From the NCBI GenBank assembly GCA_024220505.1, contig JAKZZE010000040.1, positions 124,001 through 188,000 of the forward strand: 64,000 nucleotides of DNA, read 5' to 3'. The stretch comes from Rhizopus arrhizus. Taxonomy: Eukaryota; Mucoromycota; Mucoromycetes; Mucorales; Rhizopodaceae. This document shows, one piece after another, positions 33,186 through 45,019 of the stretch; position 1 is the stretch's first letter; each line of letters begins with the position of its first letter. Under the pieces are notes generated by a model. It was not told where the DNA came from and searched no databases. It saw nothing but the letters and a program-made list of their open reading frames with translations. The translations under genes were made by a program, and so were the position numbers.

Positions 33186-34565
33186 TTACCTTTTACAAAC
33201 ATGCATAACACTAGTAATAAACATTTCTAAATATATTGTTTCTTTCTTCCCTAAGCGCATACGATGCTCCTAAGATTCTTGTATTAGCGCTTGAATAACA
33301 TCAAGAACATATACTTACATAATAAGCTGCTCTCTCAATAATATTTAGCTTCAGGGAGTTGTCTACTTTATTCATCAAAACAAAAGCCAACTTTTTAAAA
33401 TTACAGTAGGCTCAATATATTTAATAACTAAGTCATACAAATGTTGTCGAATGGTTATTAAACTTGCTGGTGTTGGCTCTTTTATCATCATATCTGTCAT
33501 TTTGGATATAGCAATCTCCCAATCTAATTCGTCTATTTGTGTCACTTTTGAAAGATCAGGGCTATAACAAATAATTAGCTCAGTTATCTTAATCTATGGG
33601 CTTGCTTACTGTCTAACAGCAGTGCTTTCTAGTGATAGTAATGAAGATCGCATATTTCTTTCAGCATGTTCAGTAATACTAATAGCCAACTGCCTAGGAA
33701 GACTAAAATTTTCTTTTGTTGCCACATGTAAAAGTGCACCCACAACTTCATCTACTTCAGGCCTTGCAACACGCATTAACAGGCATCGAGATCGAACAGG
33801 TGCAATGATTTTACTCAAACTGTTACAGCAAAGTATAAGGCGTATAGATGATGTGTATTTTTCCATTGTTCGACGAAGTGCTGCCTGCGCATTTCTTGTT
33901 AATTCATCTGCATGGTCAATAATAATAACTACAAATAAACAAACTGTAAGCATCCACAAGCAAAAATTGAATTCTGTATGTTTTAGTTAGCTCCTTACCT
34001 TTAAATTGGTGTCTGGCATTGACATCAAACTGCTGAGTTTGGGCAATACTCTTGATAACATCTTGAACAATAACACGATCATATATTCCCAGGTCACTAT
34101 AGTATAACATTGATTAAACTTATTTGGATGTAATAAATTAATCACGCTACCTAGGATTTAATTCCAAGTGATAGTTACTCGAAACAACTGTAAAGATCAT
34201 TTTGCGGTTGGACGAGGTCACGAATTGCCGTTGCTCTACTTTTAGCTGTTGTTCCATGTTAGTGTTGCCTAATTTTCAATCTACTTTTTTTTTTCTCAAG
34301 GATTCTACCTTTTCTGTTGAAGGACCATATATTTCTCTTAAGACAGCAGCAATTCGAGTCTTTTTTCCTGCCCCTGGTGGACCATAGAATAACAAATGAG
34401 GGAAGTTATCTGAATTGGCCTTAAGAAAAAAATGTCTCATTAACATTATAGAGGTTGCCGTTTTTTAGTAATATTTACAACTTTCTTCAGATGGTTAGAC
34501 ATGTCATTGTGATATGTAAGTTGATCAAGTGTTTTTGGTTTGTATTTATCGACCCAGAGACTCAT
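33186..34565 (-). CDS. RFC5: Replication factor C subunit (yeast Rfc5 / human RFC3 type), possible frameshift
   Basis: ATG at 34565: [20 protein letters not shown]. Exon 2 (from 34419) has [18 protein letters not shown] (Walker A). The next exons give [40 protein letters not shown], Walker [37 protein letters not shown] and [11 protein letters not shown] (SRC motif). The C-terminal exons give [38 protein letters not shown] and [20 protein letters not shown], ending HVCKR at 33186. It is a clamp-loader subunit for PCNA. At 33391-33400 the frame between EPTVILK and KLAFVL is off by one base in an A run. The name follows the yeast Rfc5 numbering. Confidence 0.9.
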
Positions 34566-34696
34566 TATTATTTTAAAGAAAAATAAAAAATAAAAAAAAT
34601 AAAAAGGAGAACGCGCCAGTACAATTTAATGTCATTGTTTTTAAGCGCGTCTTTGTGACTTAAAAATGATGGCAGAATGTACAAGGAAAGGTATGT

Positions 34697-35368
34697 CTAT
34701 GGCTTATATTCAATTTTGCTTTGGTAAAATTCTATCAACTAGTAAAAAAAAAAAAGTTAAAGAGAGTGAATTTTTTGAGATAAAGATTACTTACTTTAAG
34801 CGGACATGTCTTCCTTAAGATTCTTGTTGGTATGAAAGTATTATTTACACGGTCGTATTCTTCATCAGATTTCCATTTCACTTCAGCAAACAATATGCTA
34901 TTTCCACAATGATAGACATTTACAACACAATCAATATCATTCCATGTTCTCTTTTCTGGTGGTTTTGCTGACAATTTTGCATTTATAATCGATTCTACTT
35001 TACTTTGCTCATCTAAAGTATCTTTAGACGAATTCGCTTGTTGCTTTCGCCAGTATTCTAAGATTAGCCCTTTCGCAAATCTAAAAATATATGCAACGTG
35101 TGAGTCCAAAAAAGTTGTAAAAAGAACATTGTTGAATTTACATATTACTCTCTCTTTCCCATGTATTATATTCTTCGCCATAATGTTTCCATTTTATTAA
35201 ATATTCTAATGAATTCTTCAATAATAATAAAAAAATAAGCATCGTCAGGCTGTATATACATGTAGTAAATATTACATTATCTCTGGTAGATACGCGATGT
35301 CCACGCAAGCTTTCTACTTCATATACTTCTTCATCTAATGATTCACTACTATCTTGTCCTTTACTCAT
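34697..35368 (-). CDS. HP1-like heterochromatin protein (chromo + chromo shadow)
   Basis: ATG at 35368: MSKGQDSSESLDEEVYEVES. Exon 1 (35368-35294) is joined to NSLEYLIKWKHYGEEYNTWE, completing the chromodomain. FAKGLILEYWRKQQANSSKD and a charged linker follow. The chromo shadow domain is RTWNDIDCVVNVYHCGNSIL, AEVKWKSDEEYDRVNNTFI and RILRKTCPLK|LIEFYQSKIE, with the stop at 34697-34699. The aromatic cage residues are represented by Y16 of EVYEVE and the W and Y of IKWKHY. The shadow domain dimerises and recruits partners. Members read H3K9 methylation (HP1/Swi6). The gene lies 131 bp upstream of the RFC gene on the same strand. Confidence 0.88.
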
Positions 35369-36459
35369 ATTAATTACAAAAGCAGCTTCCACCTGTGGGA
35401 CATTTTCTCACTTTGTTATCTGTGGCTTATAATTTCATGCACCTCCACGAATAATGAAATCTTATTTTAGAGATTTTTATGCTTTGCAATTCTGTCAATA
35501 TCAGTTATTGGTCATTCCTACGACAATCGTTGTTGGCCTCATTCCAATTCTAAACTAAATTTCTGCCATAGTGATGCTGATCAGGAGGACGATAATGGTA
35601 TTATTTAAAAACGTTTGAGTCCAAACTTCAATTGACGTGTAGCCTGACCTGAGTAACAGATACCCTCATTTCAGCGATATTTTTGCTGGATGTTGATTTG
35701 AGTGAGTCCATCAAGAACGTGTTAATACTGGAGCCTAATTCATTCATAAGTTGTTTGAGCCATAAGTTAGTGACGCTTAGTTGAATTGATTACTACTTGG
35801 TATTATCATTATTAGCCAAGTTCTAACGAGCAGTTCGTGGCCATTCGAAAGGTGTGATCTTGATTCTTTGCTATGCTATAATACATTCAAAGCGCGTATA
35901 CTGGGCAGTAGTATTTGCTCCTAACGATCTCAAGCTTGGTGACTTTTCCGTTGGTTTCTTTGATTGTCTGACAATGAGTATGATCCCTGATTTTTATTCA
36001 TGAGGAATGTTATATATCTAAATTAAGGATGTCTCATATCTGAGCAAGGCCGCCACATGGTCGTATTAGTAAGGCAGCTGTCTTCTGCAACTGGTAAAAA
36101 CTTATGAAAGAGTGAAGTCCTAGGCAGCCACATAATTGGCGAAGGCTTTGATATCAAATGTTTCCTTTGAAGCGTTTAGGGACTTTGCCCTTATTCGTCT
36201 TTTGATTTCGAAAAAGCTCAATATCAACTGGTGCGAAGTGATCGGTGGTCTATCTGTGTGTATCACTTTGAACACCGAGGCGATAGCTAAATAATGTCCA
36301 TTTAACTTGAAACAAAATTTCTAACTGCAGTTAACCCAAATATAAAGCTCTCGAACAGCTTGGTCAAGCTATTAACTGTGTCTTGTGTGCTTGTAAAAAG
36401 AATTTTATCAAAAAAATATTAGGCGGTCCTTATGCTTACTATTAAATTGGCATTTCTTT
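35369..36459. other. No confident gene, 1.1 kb
   Basis: More GC-balanced than the AT-rich deserts but without any open frame of useful length. It could be old degenerate sequence. Nothing recognisable was found on either strand. Confidence 0.35.
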
Positions 36460-36972
36460 CTATATAATTTGTTTGCTTTTCATTATCCCGTCCAAGAGCC
36501 TCTCTCGGCCTCTTGACTGTACACTCCTTAATATAAGTGAAGTGCTTGAATTTATTGTGATAAAGAATAGTTTTCTAGTCATTTGAGCATTTAATATATT
36601 TTGGCCCAGTTCTTTTTCAACTTTTTCACCGCCATCTCCGTCTATTTTAACGGCAAGGTCAATAGACTGAGCGTCCCTGTACATATTCAAAGAGATGTGC
36701 TTAGATTTTGTCTTCCTCCCTAAAAAAATGTCGTCTTGGCCATCTTCAACAAAGAACTTGCACTTTGCTAGATCCATTATAGTGAATTTTAAGTCTAGTC
36801 CGTTGAAGTTTATTCGAATACTTGTGCATAAATTAAAAATAAGGTACATAAATAAAGCTGCTACTCTATACACCAACCAATTGAGTTCACTTGAACCACA
36901 AATTGGCACTGGCAGCACCGTATCCAAATTATTAACGGGATTCATTGAAAATACAAAGAGTATATGCTTCAA
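36460..36972 (-). CDS. Hypothetical protein
   Basis: A 170-codon frame; the first ATG in it is at SMNPVNNLDTVLPVPICGSS. It includes FNLCTSIRINFNGLDLKF, KCKFFVEDGQDDIFLGRK and DLAVKIDGDGGEKVEKELGQ. Composition is protein-like. I do not recognise it. It lies 2 bases after the next minus-strand ORF in a different frame, so the two could be exons of one gene joined by an intron I cannot place, or one broken gene. Confidence 0.4.
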   Translation of the reverse strand: MKHILFVFSMNPVNNLDTVLPVPICGSSELNWLVYRVAALFMYLIFNLCTSIRINFNGLDLKFTIMDLAKCKFFVEDGQDDIFLGRKTKSKHISLNMYRDAQSIDLAVKIDGDGGEKVEKELGQNILNAQMTRKLFFITINSSTSLILRSVQSRGRERLLDGIMKSKQII

Positions 36973-36974
36973 GG

Positions 36975-37394
36975 TTAGTCCATATCCATTGAGCTGTCTC
37001 CATCTGAATCGCTGAAAGTCGGTTGGTAATTTGCTGAATCTTCTTCTGGAGGGTATGAATGTTCAATTACGTTAGATCTATAATCTGTTTCTTCATGCGC
37101 TGAAAGAAAATCATTTGATTGACTGCCCGTGTTACCTACTTCTGTAGGAACATCATCAATGCTAAAATTGTCTGCATTGTCCAAATTTGTATTGTCATTT
37201 GATTCTTCAAGTAGCTCGTTAGAGATGACAGACTTTCCTTTTACAGTTGCAGAAACTTTGGCATTCAGCACTTTTTGCTTTCTTTGAAACAATTCTTCTT
37301 CTAAACGGATAATTTCCTCAAGCTTATCTTTGGCTGTAAGTTTTTTCGGATATGATTTTGCACTGACTACATTAAGTGATGGGTAAAATGACAT
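36975..37394 (-). CDS. Hypothetical acidic, partly coiled-coil protein, 139 aa
   Basis: MSFYPSLNVVSAKSYPKKL, then a short coiled coil (DKLEEIIRLEEELFQRKQKV, about residues 24-45), then an acidic Ser/Asn/Asp-rich tail ending FSDSDGDSSMDMD. It is likely disordered outside the coil. No family is recognised. It is divergent from bL36m with about 340 bp between the starts. Confidence 0.5.
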   Translation of the reverse strand: MSFYPSLNVVSAKSYPKKLTAKDKLEEIIRLEEELFQRKQKVLNAKVSATVKGKSVISNELLEESNDNTNLDNADNFSIDDVPTEVGNTGSQSNDFLSAHEETDYRSNVIEHSYPPEEDSANYQPTFSDSDGDSSMDMD

Positions 37395-37734
37395 GTTTGA
37401 GATTATAAAGCAGTTAAATCATAGCAAGCTTGTATTTTTTTTCTCAGTTTGGCGCTCTTTTAATCTTCAACGTATAAGATTGATAATATGTACCTTCATG
37501 CATCAGTATATTAAAAATACATATTTGATATGATCCAATTATAAGAATAATTGAATATTAATAAACCATATCTTTCTGAAACTATGCAGTATTAACTGTG
37601 AAAGTATTTGTATTTTATGCAGTGTTCTGATCAGCAAATATCTAATTTTCCCAACTGTCCTGTGACTGTTAAAACGCATTTAAGCTTGCCTTACCCCTAT
37701 TTTGAAATATTTTTTTTTTCTTCTGGGTCACAGC

Positions 37735-37965
37735 ATGTCATTATTATCTCAATTCACAAAATCTGCTTTTCAGCAATTCACGAGACAACAACAACCTACT
37801 TTAACAACATGGCAACAATCTTCATTCATGTATAACATTGTTCGTACCATGAAGGTTCGATCTTCAGTCAAGAAATTATGTGATGGTTGTACAACAGTTA
37901 GAAGAAGAGGAAAACTTTTCGTTACATGTTCAAAGAATAAAAAGCATAAGCAACGCCAAGGCTAA
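37735..37965 (+). CDS. Mitochondrial ribosomal protein bL36m
   Basis: A 76-aa protein. Residues 1-38 ([18 protein letters not shown]...) form a mitochondrial-targeting-like leader rich in Q, S and T. From [19 protein letters not shown] through [17 protein letters not shown] it is the bacterial L36 zinc-ribbon sequence. The C-x2-C, later C and H residues that bind zinc are present. The upstream TTG/ATG frames at 37608-37702 are extensions into a T-rich leader. It is a large-subunit component of the mitochondrial ribosome (yeast Rtc6). Confidence 0.93.
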   Translation: MSLLSQFTKSAFQQFTRQQQPTLTTWQQSSFMYNIVRTMKVRSSVKKLCDGCTTVRRRGKLFVTCSKNKKHKQRQG

Positions 37966-38640
37966 ATACCGTGAAGATGGTTTTTCCTTTGATAGAAACC
38001 CAAAAGAGTCTTAATGTATAAATAATAAAAACTTCATAGCTCTATGATATACAACAATTGGGTTTTTTTTTTCTGTGTTGATTCCATCTCCAAAACGCTT
38101 AATATTCTCTAAATAGATATTAGCAACCAAGACAGACAAGATCAAATACGTATAAAATAGTTATTTGAACAAAATCACCAATGATGCAAAGAACTACCTG
38201 ATAACAGAGTAATAGACATCCATAAAAAGTTCAACCACGCTTGTTTCCTGAAAGCTCAATAATCGATCAAAAAGGTAGGTATAAAAAGTATTTTTTGGTA
38301 TCTACTTGGTGTATAAACTATTATACCTTATCTCTTCTCTTTACCAAAATGAATACAACGTGCTAAAGTGTTACTATTATAAAGAACATTATGTACTCCA
38401 TAAACAATAATTTATAGCTAACAAAGAAAAAAGCTCAGGCATTCATCTTCTTTGCTACTGCAGTCCCCAGGCCACCTATTGGCGATCCTTTAGAAATAAG
38501 TCGCACTTTTTCTGGTTCTCAATTTGCTGTTTTGATCACTCTCATGTTATGGTTTTCAAGCTGCACTTATCATTTTACAAATAAAAGTCAGTGGTTTACT
38601 TTATACAGTTTGCCTTTCCTGTTTACCATAAAGAAATATG
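37966..38640. other. Intergenic
   Basis: The 3' region of bL36m followed by AT-rich sequence. No coding stretch is supported. Confidence 0.4.
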
Positions 38641-39474
38641 CTGCAGAGAACAGTTGATTAAACAACCTAAAAGCATTGGCTTTATTCATATAACAGCCAA
38701 GAAAGCAGTGATCAGTTTGGATTGATCAAAACTTTAATATGGCTACATTTGGAAGGTGATCGCAAGTTTTGTAACAAATTATGGATTGTCACTCTGCTTT
38801 GCCTTGATGAAGTTGAGTGATGATTTCAAGAGGTGTGCTTCTGCAGAACCCAGCGGACACGAATCCTTGGTTGACAAATAGATCCTTACTAACCGATGTG
38901 CTGTTGATACCCAACAACCCATGGAAAGAGCGTCATTTTATGACTATCACCAATGTCTTTTATCACTTTTGGCTCTATGAACTTTTGCGATGTTTATATT
39001 AAAGTGTTAAGCCCTGTTTGCGAGGTTCATACGATCCGTGATGAAATGGCACACGTTTGCAAGATCACAGTCCGCCTTGTCTTGAGCCTGGCCATAAGCT
39101 GATGCATCCATGCATGTCTTTTGTCACGGAAGGATTGTATCAAGGACTGGGTTATCGCCCTAGAGACAATCTTCATACTATCTTCAAAGCTACGTTTCCT
39201 TTGGACAATAGGGCATTCCACTTTATTAAAGCTGAAAAAGAATTTGAAGCCGTTTTTGAAGATCATTTGTTCTATTGCACAAAAGGAAACTGCCTCTATT
39301 CAAATATACAATGTCTCCCTTCTTCATTTCTTTGAAAGCGAGAAGAGCACGATGATTGCATTATCCAAAGGAGTTTCTGAATTGCTCATATTGGATGCAA
39401 GCACAGATGCTTCTGCCAACCATGAATCAGGCCCTGCTAATGAAAATGCAGCTTTTTTGTTCAAAAACGTATAG
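38641..39474 (+). pseudogene. Unidentified decaying coding region
   Basis: Successive protein-like runs lie in changing frames: WLHLEGDRKFCNKLWIVTLL (38739-38818), NPWKERHFMTITNVFYHFWL (about 38915), HPCMSFVTEGLYQGLGYRPR (about 39108), FHFIKAEKEFEAVFEDHLFY (about 39220) and FESEKSTMIALSKGVSELLI (39330 on). No set of GT-AG introns joined them cleanly. Most likely a relic. The family is unknown. Confidence 0.35.
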
Positions 39475-39691
39475 ATGATTAATAAATGCATAAAGATAAC
39501 AAGAGGGATAAACAGTATTTCATTTTAAAGAAATTTGCAGATGAAGAGAACCAGAGTTCAGTAATAGATCTTGGACTGCCTTTCTGTTTCATTTTGGAAA
39601 AAAAAAAAAAAAAAAAATTCTGAGAGCATTTTGTTTTTAATACACATCACAAGCTTTTAACAGCCAAGGTCCAAGACCGAGTTATAAGTGC

Positions 39692-40941
39692 TTATACCTT
39701 TTCTGCCACTACAGCATTCATATAAGTATAAGCATCAGAGTGAGTCAATCCATATTGGAGTTCTCTAAAATATGCATCTTGATCTTTTTGACTTTCGAGA
39801 CCCATTCTTGATCCTACGACAGGCAACATACTCTTTACTGTTTCAATCCAGTCCCAAATAAACTTTTTGGCAGCCATGGTATTGGAAGCTAAGAAATTGA
39901 AATGAGCAAATCGTAATTATTCAACAAAATCCATGTGTACGAAGCTTACCCATATCCACCGATCTATAATCTGTTTTTACTGACCTTGCCTGTTTGTTTT
40001 CTGCCACCATTTTCTTCAACTTTAAAGCAATACGAGGATCTTGGCCTCTCGATTGACATACGGCATGAACTAATAAAGACAAATTATTCACATGATCTGT
40101 CTTCTTCATCCCTTAAAACTCACTCTCATTCAGAATTCTTTGAACTGCTTCGTTGCCGGTCATCTAAAAGCGAGATAAAAATCAGTGGATTCCTTGTTTG
40201 TGTGTGATTTGCAAGTGGATGACATGCCTTAAGATCAAACTCAAGAAGTTGAATCATTCCACCTGGTTTTGTTACACGTAAAATCTCATCAATTGCAATC
40301 GGCCATTCTTCAACCTTGAAAGCCAAGATGAGTAGTCTCATGTGCACAAAATCAAAGCTATTGTCAGGATAAGGAAGTCCTTGGAGAACATTACCGGTCC
40401 GAAACTTTGTCTGCTTTAGTGATAATCGTTTGTTGGTTACATCCTCAATATCACATCCTTCGTAGGTACAATTTGGATATTCTGATACCATGTCCTGTGA
40501 TGAAACATCAGCTCACATGGATGGACCATGCATATTTTGTGCCTTACCAAAATCCATGCACCCGATCCACAACCCACGTCCAAAACAGAGATCCCTTTCT
40601 TGAAATCTAATTTTTCAGAAACATCTTTTAATATGTTTCTAGATATCCATTGTAGTTTTTAGTTGCTAAACTCAAATGATGGCACAAAAAATAGAATACC
40701 CTTGGTAAAGTTCTTTGACAGCAAAATGTTGCTTGAAGGGCATTAGAATGAATAATTAAGTTTAGATTATTTTATAGGTTACTCCTGTTAGTCTATATTG
40801 TTCTTCTTGATCTTTCGGTAGCCAATAAGTCGAAGTTTCCTCGTTATGAAAATCTCTGTTGGAGTGTAGAATGATATTCTTTTCAGAAAATGTTGATTTT
40901 GTATCATTGTTCACACTGGATTTTTTATCTTCTTCATTCAT
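39692..40941 (-). CDS. SAM-dependent methyltransferase
   Basis: ATG at 40941: MNEEDKKSSVNNDTKSTF, then HNEETSTYWLPKDQEEQYRL. A second exon gives HFAVKELYQG and a third NILKDVSEKLDFKKGISVLD with the SAM-binding motif VLDVGCGSGAWIL. Further exons carry GCDIEDVTNKRLSLKQTKFR, GNVLQGLPYPDNSFDFVHMR, AIDEILRVTKPGGMIQLLEF and a C-terminal helical part ending THSDAYTYMNAVVAEKV at 39692. Motif I, the acidic loop and the post-motif PDNSFDFVHMR are typical class I (UbiE/Methyltransf_25-like) enzymes. The substrate is not predictable. I recall close relatives as a multi-copy family in Mucorales. Confidence 0.85.
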
Positions 40942-42507
40942 ATCGATTGAAAGTTTTATATCATAAAAAGAAGAAAAACATTTTAAATAAAAACCCTGAC
41001 AAATATATCAAAAACTGAACACAAAATCTTCTTTGCACTACTCGGGAAAAGAGGGAACCACTCTTCTGTTGTCGTGTAACAACTGAATGCCTTTTTTTTT
41101 TTTCAGCAATGGATCTTCATGTTTGAGAACCAGTGACCCTGTTATTTCTTTTACAAAAAGTTGCTTAACCTATGTAGAATGACTTTGCTCATTTTATGAT
41201 ACCTGCTTTTTCATAATGATAAATAGTTTTTGTATCACTTAAAAAGCATTTTAAATAAAGCAGTACTACCTTTCCAATTTAAATGCAGGCAATAACCTTA
41301 TAAGCACACACCAAATAAATTCAATTCTTTAGAGGTGTATGAAGAACAATAGGCTTGGTTACCTAAGCTACATTCTTTATATTCACATAGAAAAAAGGGG
41401 GGCATGAAGCTGGTAGTGGAAAGAATAGATGCTGAGGTAGGGCCCTGAAGTCAGCAAAAGAAAAGGGTATCAATAGTGAAGGAGCGCCCGAGGAGAGGAT
41501 GGTAAAGTTGATTAAATGAATAAAAGATACTTGATTGAATCATTCTCTCATGAAGACATATCATATACGGTGTCTGCTGATGACGAAGAAATTGGATAGC
41601 AGTTGCTATGGTTTTTGATTCATAAAATCTGTTGGGAGGCCGATATCATCTATCAAACAAATAAACTCCTGTTCTGTTTTGTTCACTATGACTCCCTCCA
41701 ACCCATGTGTTGTAGCTACAGACATTATAAGCAAACAGCATGTTCTATCTTTATTGTGAAGCCATATAGCATAGATGTACAAAAATAGCAGCTCAACTAG
41801 GCTTATTTAAACTTTAGTCCAACCACTCATCATTCGCTCTGGTGAGATTGTTCTCACCCCGTCCATGATCTGGTCGCACAATGGGTATCTTGTCTTGATT
41901 CAAGTGGATCCCAAGTAGCATTACAATACAGCTTGGCATGGAGTGGTTATCGCTGGGGTTTCTTTGCCAACACGAATCAATATCAACTGACCTCACGGTA
42001 CTGATATCAGCTCTATCATTCTAAAGAACCCCATCGTTTTCAGTGATCCTTTTTCTTGTCTTCACTCTCTGCAACATCTACTCACAGACCAAACTTGATG
42101 GCTAAAGAACACCATAAAAGTCAGTGATCATGAAAGTCCAATCCAATTACCCTATGGTTATTTATCCTGGCATAAGCCTCGAGCAATATCAACGATACTT
42201 GCTGCTTTTATCGTCGTCTTCAGGTAACAGAATAGATCATTTGCTTTGCTGATATACCATGATTGCCCATCGTTCTTTTGACGTCACTCTGTAATTGTGT
42301 GTCTTTTTCTTTCAAAGCAACATGATCGTTCTCAACAGAGATTTTTTCTCTTGTTTCAGATGTTATTTTTAATTTTCTTTTTTGTCTACTTTTTATAAAT
42401 GACTTAGAAAGCTATATTCTACTGTAGTCAACTCACATCATAAACATCAAATTGCTTGTCTGATCGAAAGAGGATGATATATCCTACCCATTCGAGCTTT
42501 GAAGTTT

Positions 42508-42542
<35 letters not shown>

Positions 42543-43464
42543 TAGCTTTTCACTTTAAAGGTCACTACTTTTGCTATCTTTAAAAAGTACAAAATTGAAA
42601 TAAAGAAAATGATTTTAAATCACATACCTTGCTAAATAATCTATCGATCAAGCTTTATACATGAGCATTATACTAGTGTACGAGACACTCCGTTTTAAAT
42701 ATTCTTGAGCTCATGTGCTGTATATCAAAGAGTCTTGTAGATAGATTATTCTTTACACGCGTGTCCTCACTGATGATACCAAGCAATTTTCAAGATAGGT
42801 CATCCACTATAGGATTTACTAAATTAATACAGCCAAACCAAACCATGCTTCTTAACAAAAGCACATATCAACAAGCTTTTTAGTCCTTTTGCAACCAATA
42901 CAGTCAACTGATCGAAAGAACAAAAAGAGAGTCAAAAGGCCATCTCTCTGAAAGGAAAAACTTGAGACCTGAAATAGTTGGGAATCATCACACATTTGTA
43001 TATGAATGTTGATTGATCAAAGTGCCTTGGAAAAAAAGTAATTTTAAATTGGATCATCTTATTTGTAAATCAAGAGCTGTATTCTTTTTGAAAGCCTAGT
43101 GCTCTGCATGACAGCAGAGACAAACCAGTGGTAAAGACAAAATACAGCCAGCGATTACAAATGGATTGATTCACTAAAAACAGAATTAGCCGATTTCATG
43201 ACACATATCAAACAATCCTGATTTGAAACAAAGGAATGCCAGCGGTATAATCATGAGACACGAAAGCTGGGTTGTTCTTACTAGCTTCACTATTTGAAGA
43301 GGGTTGTTTTACAAACATGATTCGCTACTCATTTTTAACAACGCATCACCGGAGAAGGTTCCGATTGGATGAAATAGAACTCCCATTTTATTCAATAGGT
43401 CCATTTTGTATTTATTTTTTTTTTAATCACTCATCCGTCTATCACTTGCTTATCCTATCCACGG
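40942..43464. other. Gene-free 2.5-kb stretch with a T23-A15 fold-back
   Basis: No supported gene. The minus ORF at 41814-41996 and plus ORFs at 41603 and 43272 are isolated and unremarkable. T23 followed directly by A15 at 42505-42542 forms a perfect A/T palindrome. A T run lies near 41092-41104. Confidence 0.4.
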
Positions 43465-44886
43465 TTACCATTCACCCCATTCATCATCAGCTCCACTCCT
43501 CTTTTTTCTGTTGGCTGAATTAGCTCTTGCACGCACAGAAGAGGCTGCGGATACGACAGTAGGTCGACTGGATTTGGCTGGAGGAGTAGATGCGGTAGTG
43601 GGTGATAGATGATCACTGCTGTAGGAGGATCCCAAGTTTTTGTTGAAGAAATCTTCATCGTTCATGTCATCGGTTGATGTAGGGTTGCTTGAATAATTGA
43701 AGCTAGAGTTGGAATAAGATTGGTTTGACTAGAGATGATGAGTTGAGAGTTCACAATTCATTCTGTTCACTTACCCTTGGTTGCGTAATTGAATTGACAT
43801 AGTGATTTACGTTTTCACGTACATGGTCCCTGAATTGAGGATCTGCCAACTGAGCAGCCGCAGGTTTAACATAATTATCATTCACCGTACGACCAAAATC
43901 AACAGCTGCTTTACCCACATAGGATAAAAGTGACCAGCCTTTTTCGATAGCAGCACGTGGATCATGGATGATTTCATGAATATCTGTGTTGGATGGCTTC
44001 GGTTGATAATCAACTAACAAAACAAAAAATCAAAAGGACGTATTCAACTTCACTCTTCTTACACTGAGGATTGCCAAAACCTGTGAATTTTCCTCCTTGG
44101 CTTGGTGGTAAATCCCTTTATGAAATTCATCAGCCTGCAGACAGATGTCGATTGAATCACACTTACTCTGGTCTTGTATCATTGATATTGCCCAGTTTTG
44201 CAAAATAGTCTTCATTACGAGATTTGGTGTCTGTGTAATTGCCTGATAAAGAAATGGAGGAACTCGAGCGTTGTTCGTTCGATAGACGCTGTTGGCTTAA
44301 AGTGCGAGTGCTTGCGGTATTGCCGGTCGCTGGTTTCTTGGCAGCCAGCGTGGGTGTCCAAGAACGGCCTTCAGCCTCAGCATTCAACTGGTTTCAACAA
44401 TTAAAACCGGCTTTTACAACGATTCAAATAGGCACACAAACCTTGTCTCTGTATAATTCAGCAAAATGGCTGTGATATTTTTCTTTTACAGGCATGTTGG
44501 GTGAATAGTCAGGTTGAGAACTGAAAAATTCTTTGGCTTTTTGGTTGCCTCCCAACTGGGATGAAATGAGTCTATTTTTTTTCTATTGGCAAGGTCATCT
44601 TCTATGATTTACCTCCATCTTTTTTAATTGGTCATCAAACCATTTATCCATAGTGATTGAACGAACAAAACTACAAGATGTTATTTAGGATTTCTTTAGG
44701 TAGATTATTTCAATTACCTAATATGAACACCAAAAGAACGATGAATACCTGAACAGTCTAAACAAATAAAAATGCCATAGGAAACACTTGCCCACTGTGG
44801 ATTAGGAGCTCCACAATCAAAGCAAGTCTTATTTTCTCCTGTTCTTTGTATCTCGTACAACTTTTTTTTATATTCTGCTACTGACA
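43465..44886 (-). CDS. ArfGAP (ARFGAP1/Gcs1-type)
   Basis: ATG at 44886: [20 protein letters not shown]. The zinc finger is C22-x2-C25-x16-C42-x2-C45, with the GTPase-activating arginine at residue 50 ([13 protein letters not shown]). Exon 2 gives [19 protein letters not shown] and exon 3 [20 protein letters not shown]. The C-terminal half has ALPS-like Ser/Thr-rich, weakly hydrophobic segments ([38 protein letters not shown]) and ends [12 protein letters not shown] at 43465. It stimulates GTP hydrolysis on Arf1 at the Golgi in COPI transport. Confidence 0.92.
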
Positions 44887-45019
44887 TTGTGTCTATGAAG
44901 AAAGAAAAAAAAGAAAGGGGAGGACAAGTTTGTGTGAGCACGTTTTTTTTTTTTTTCAGTTTCAGTATCCGATTCACAAATGAGACAACATATTTATTTA
45001 GAGAGGGGGGGGGGGAATA

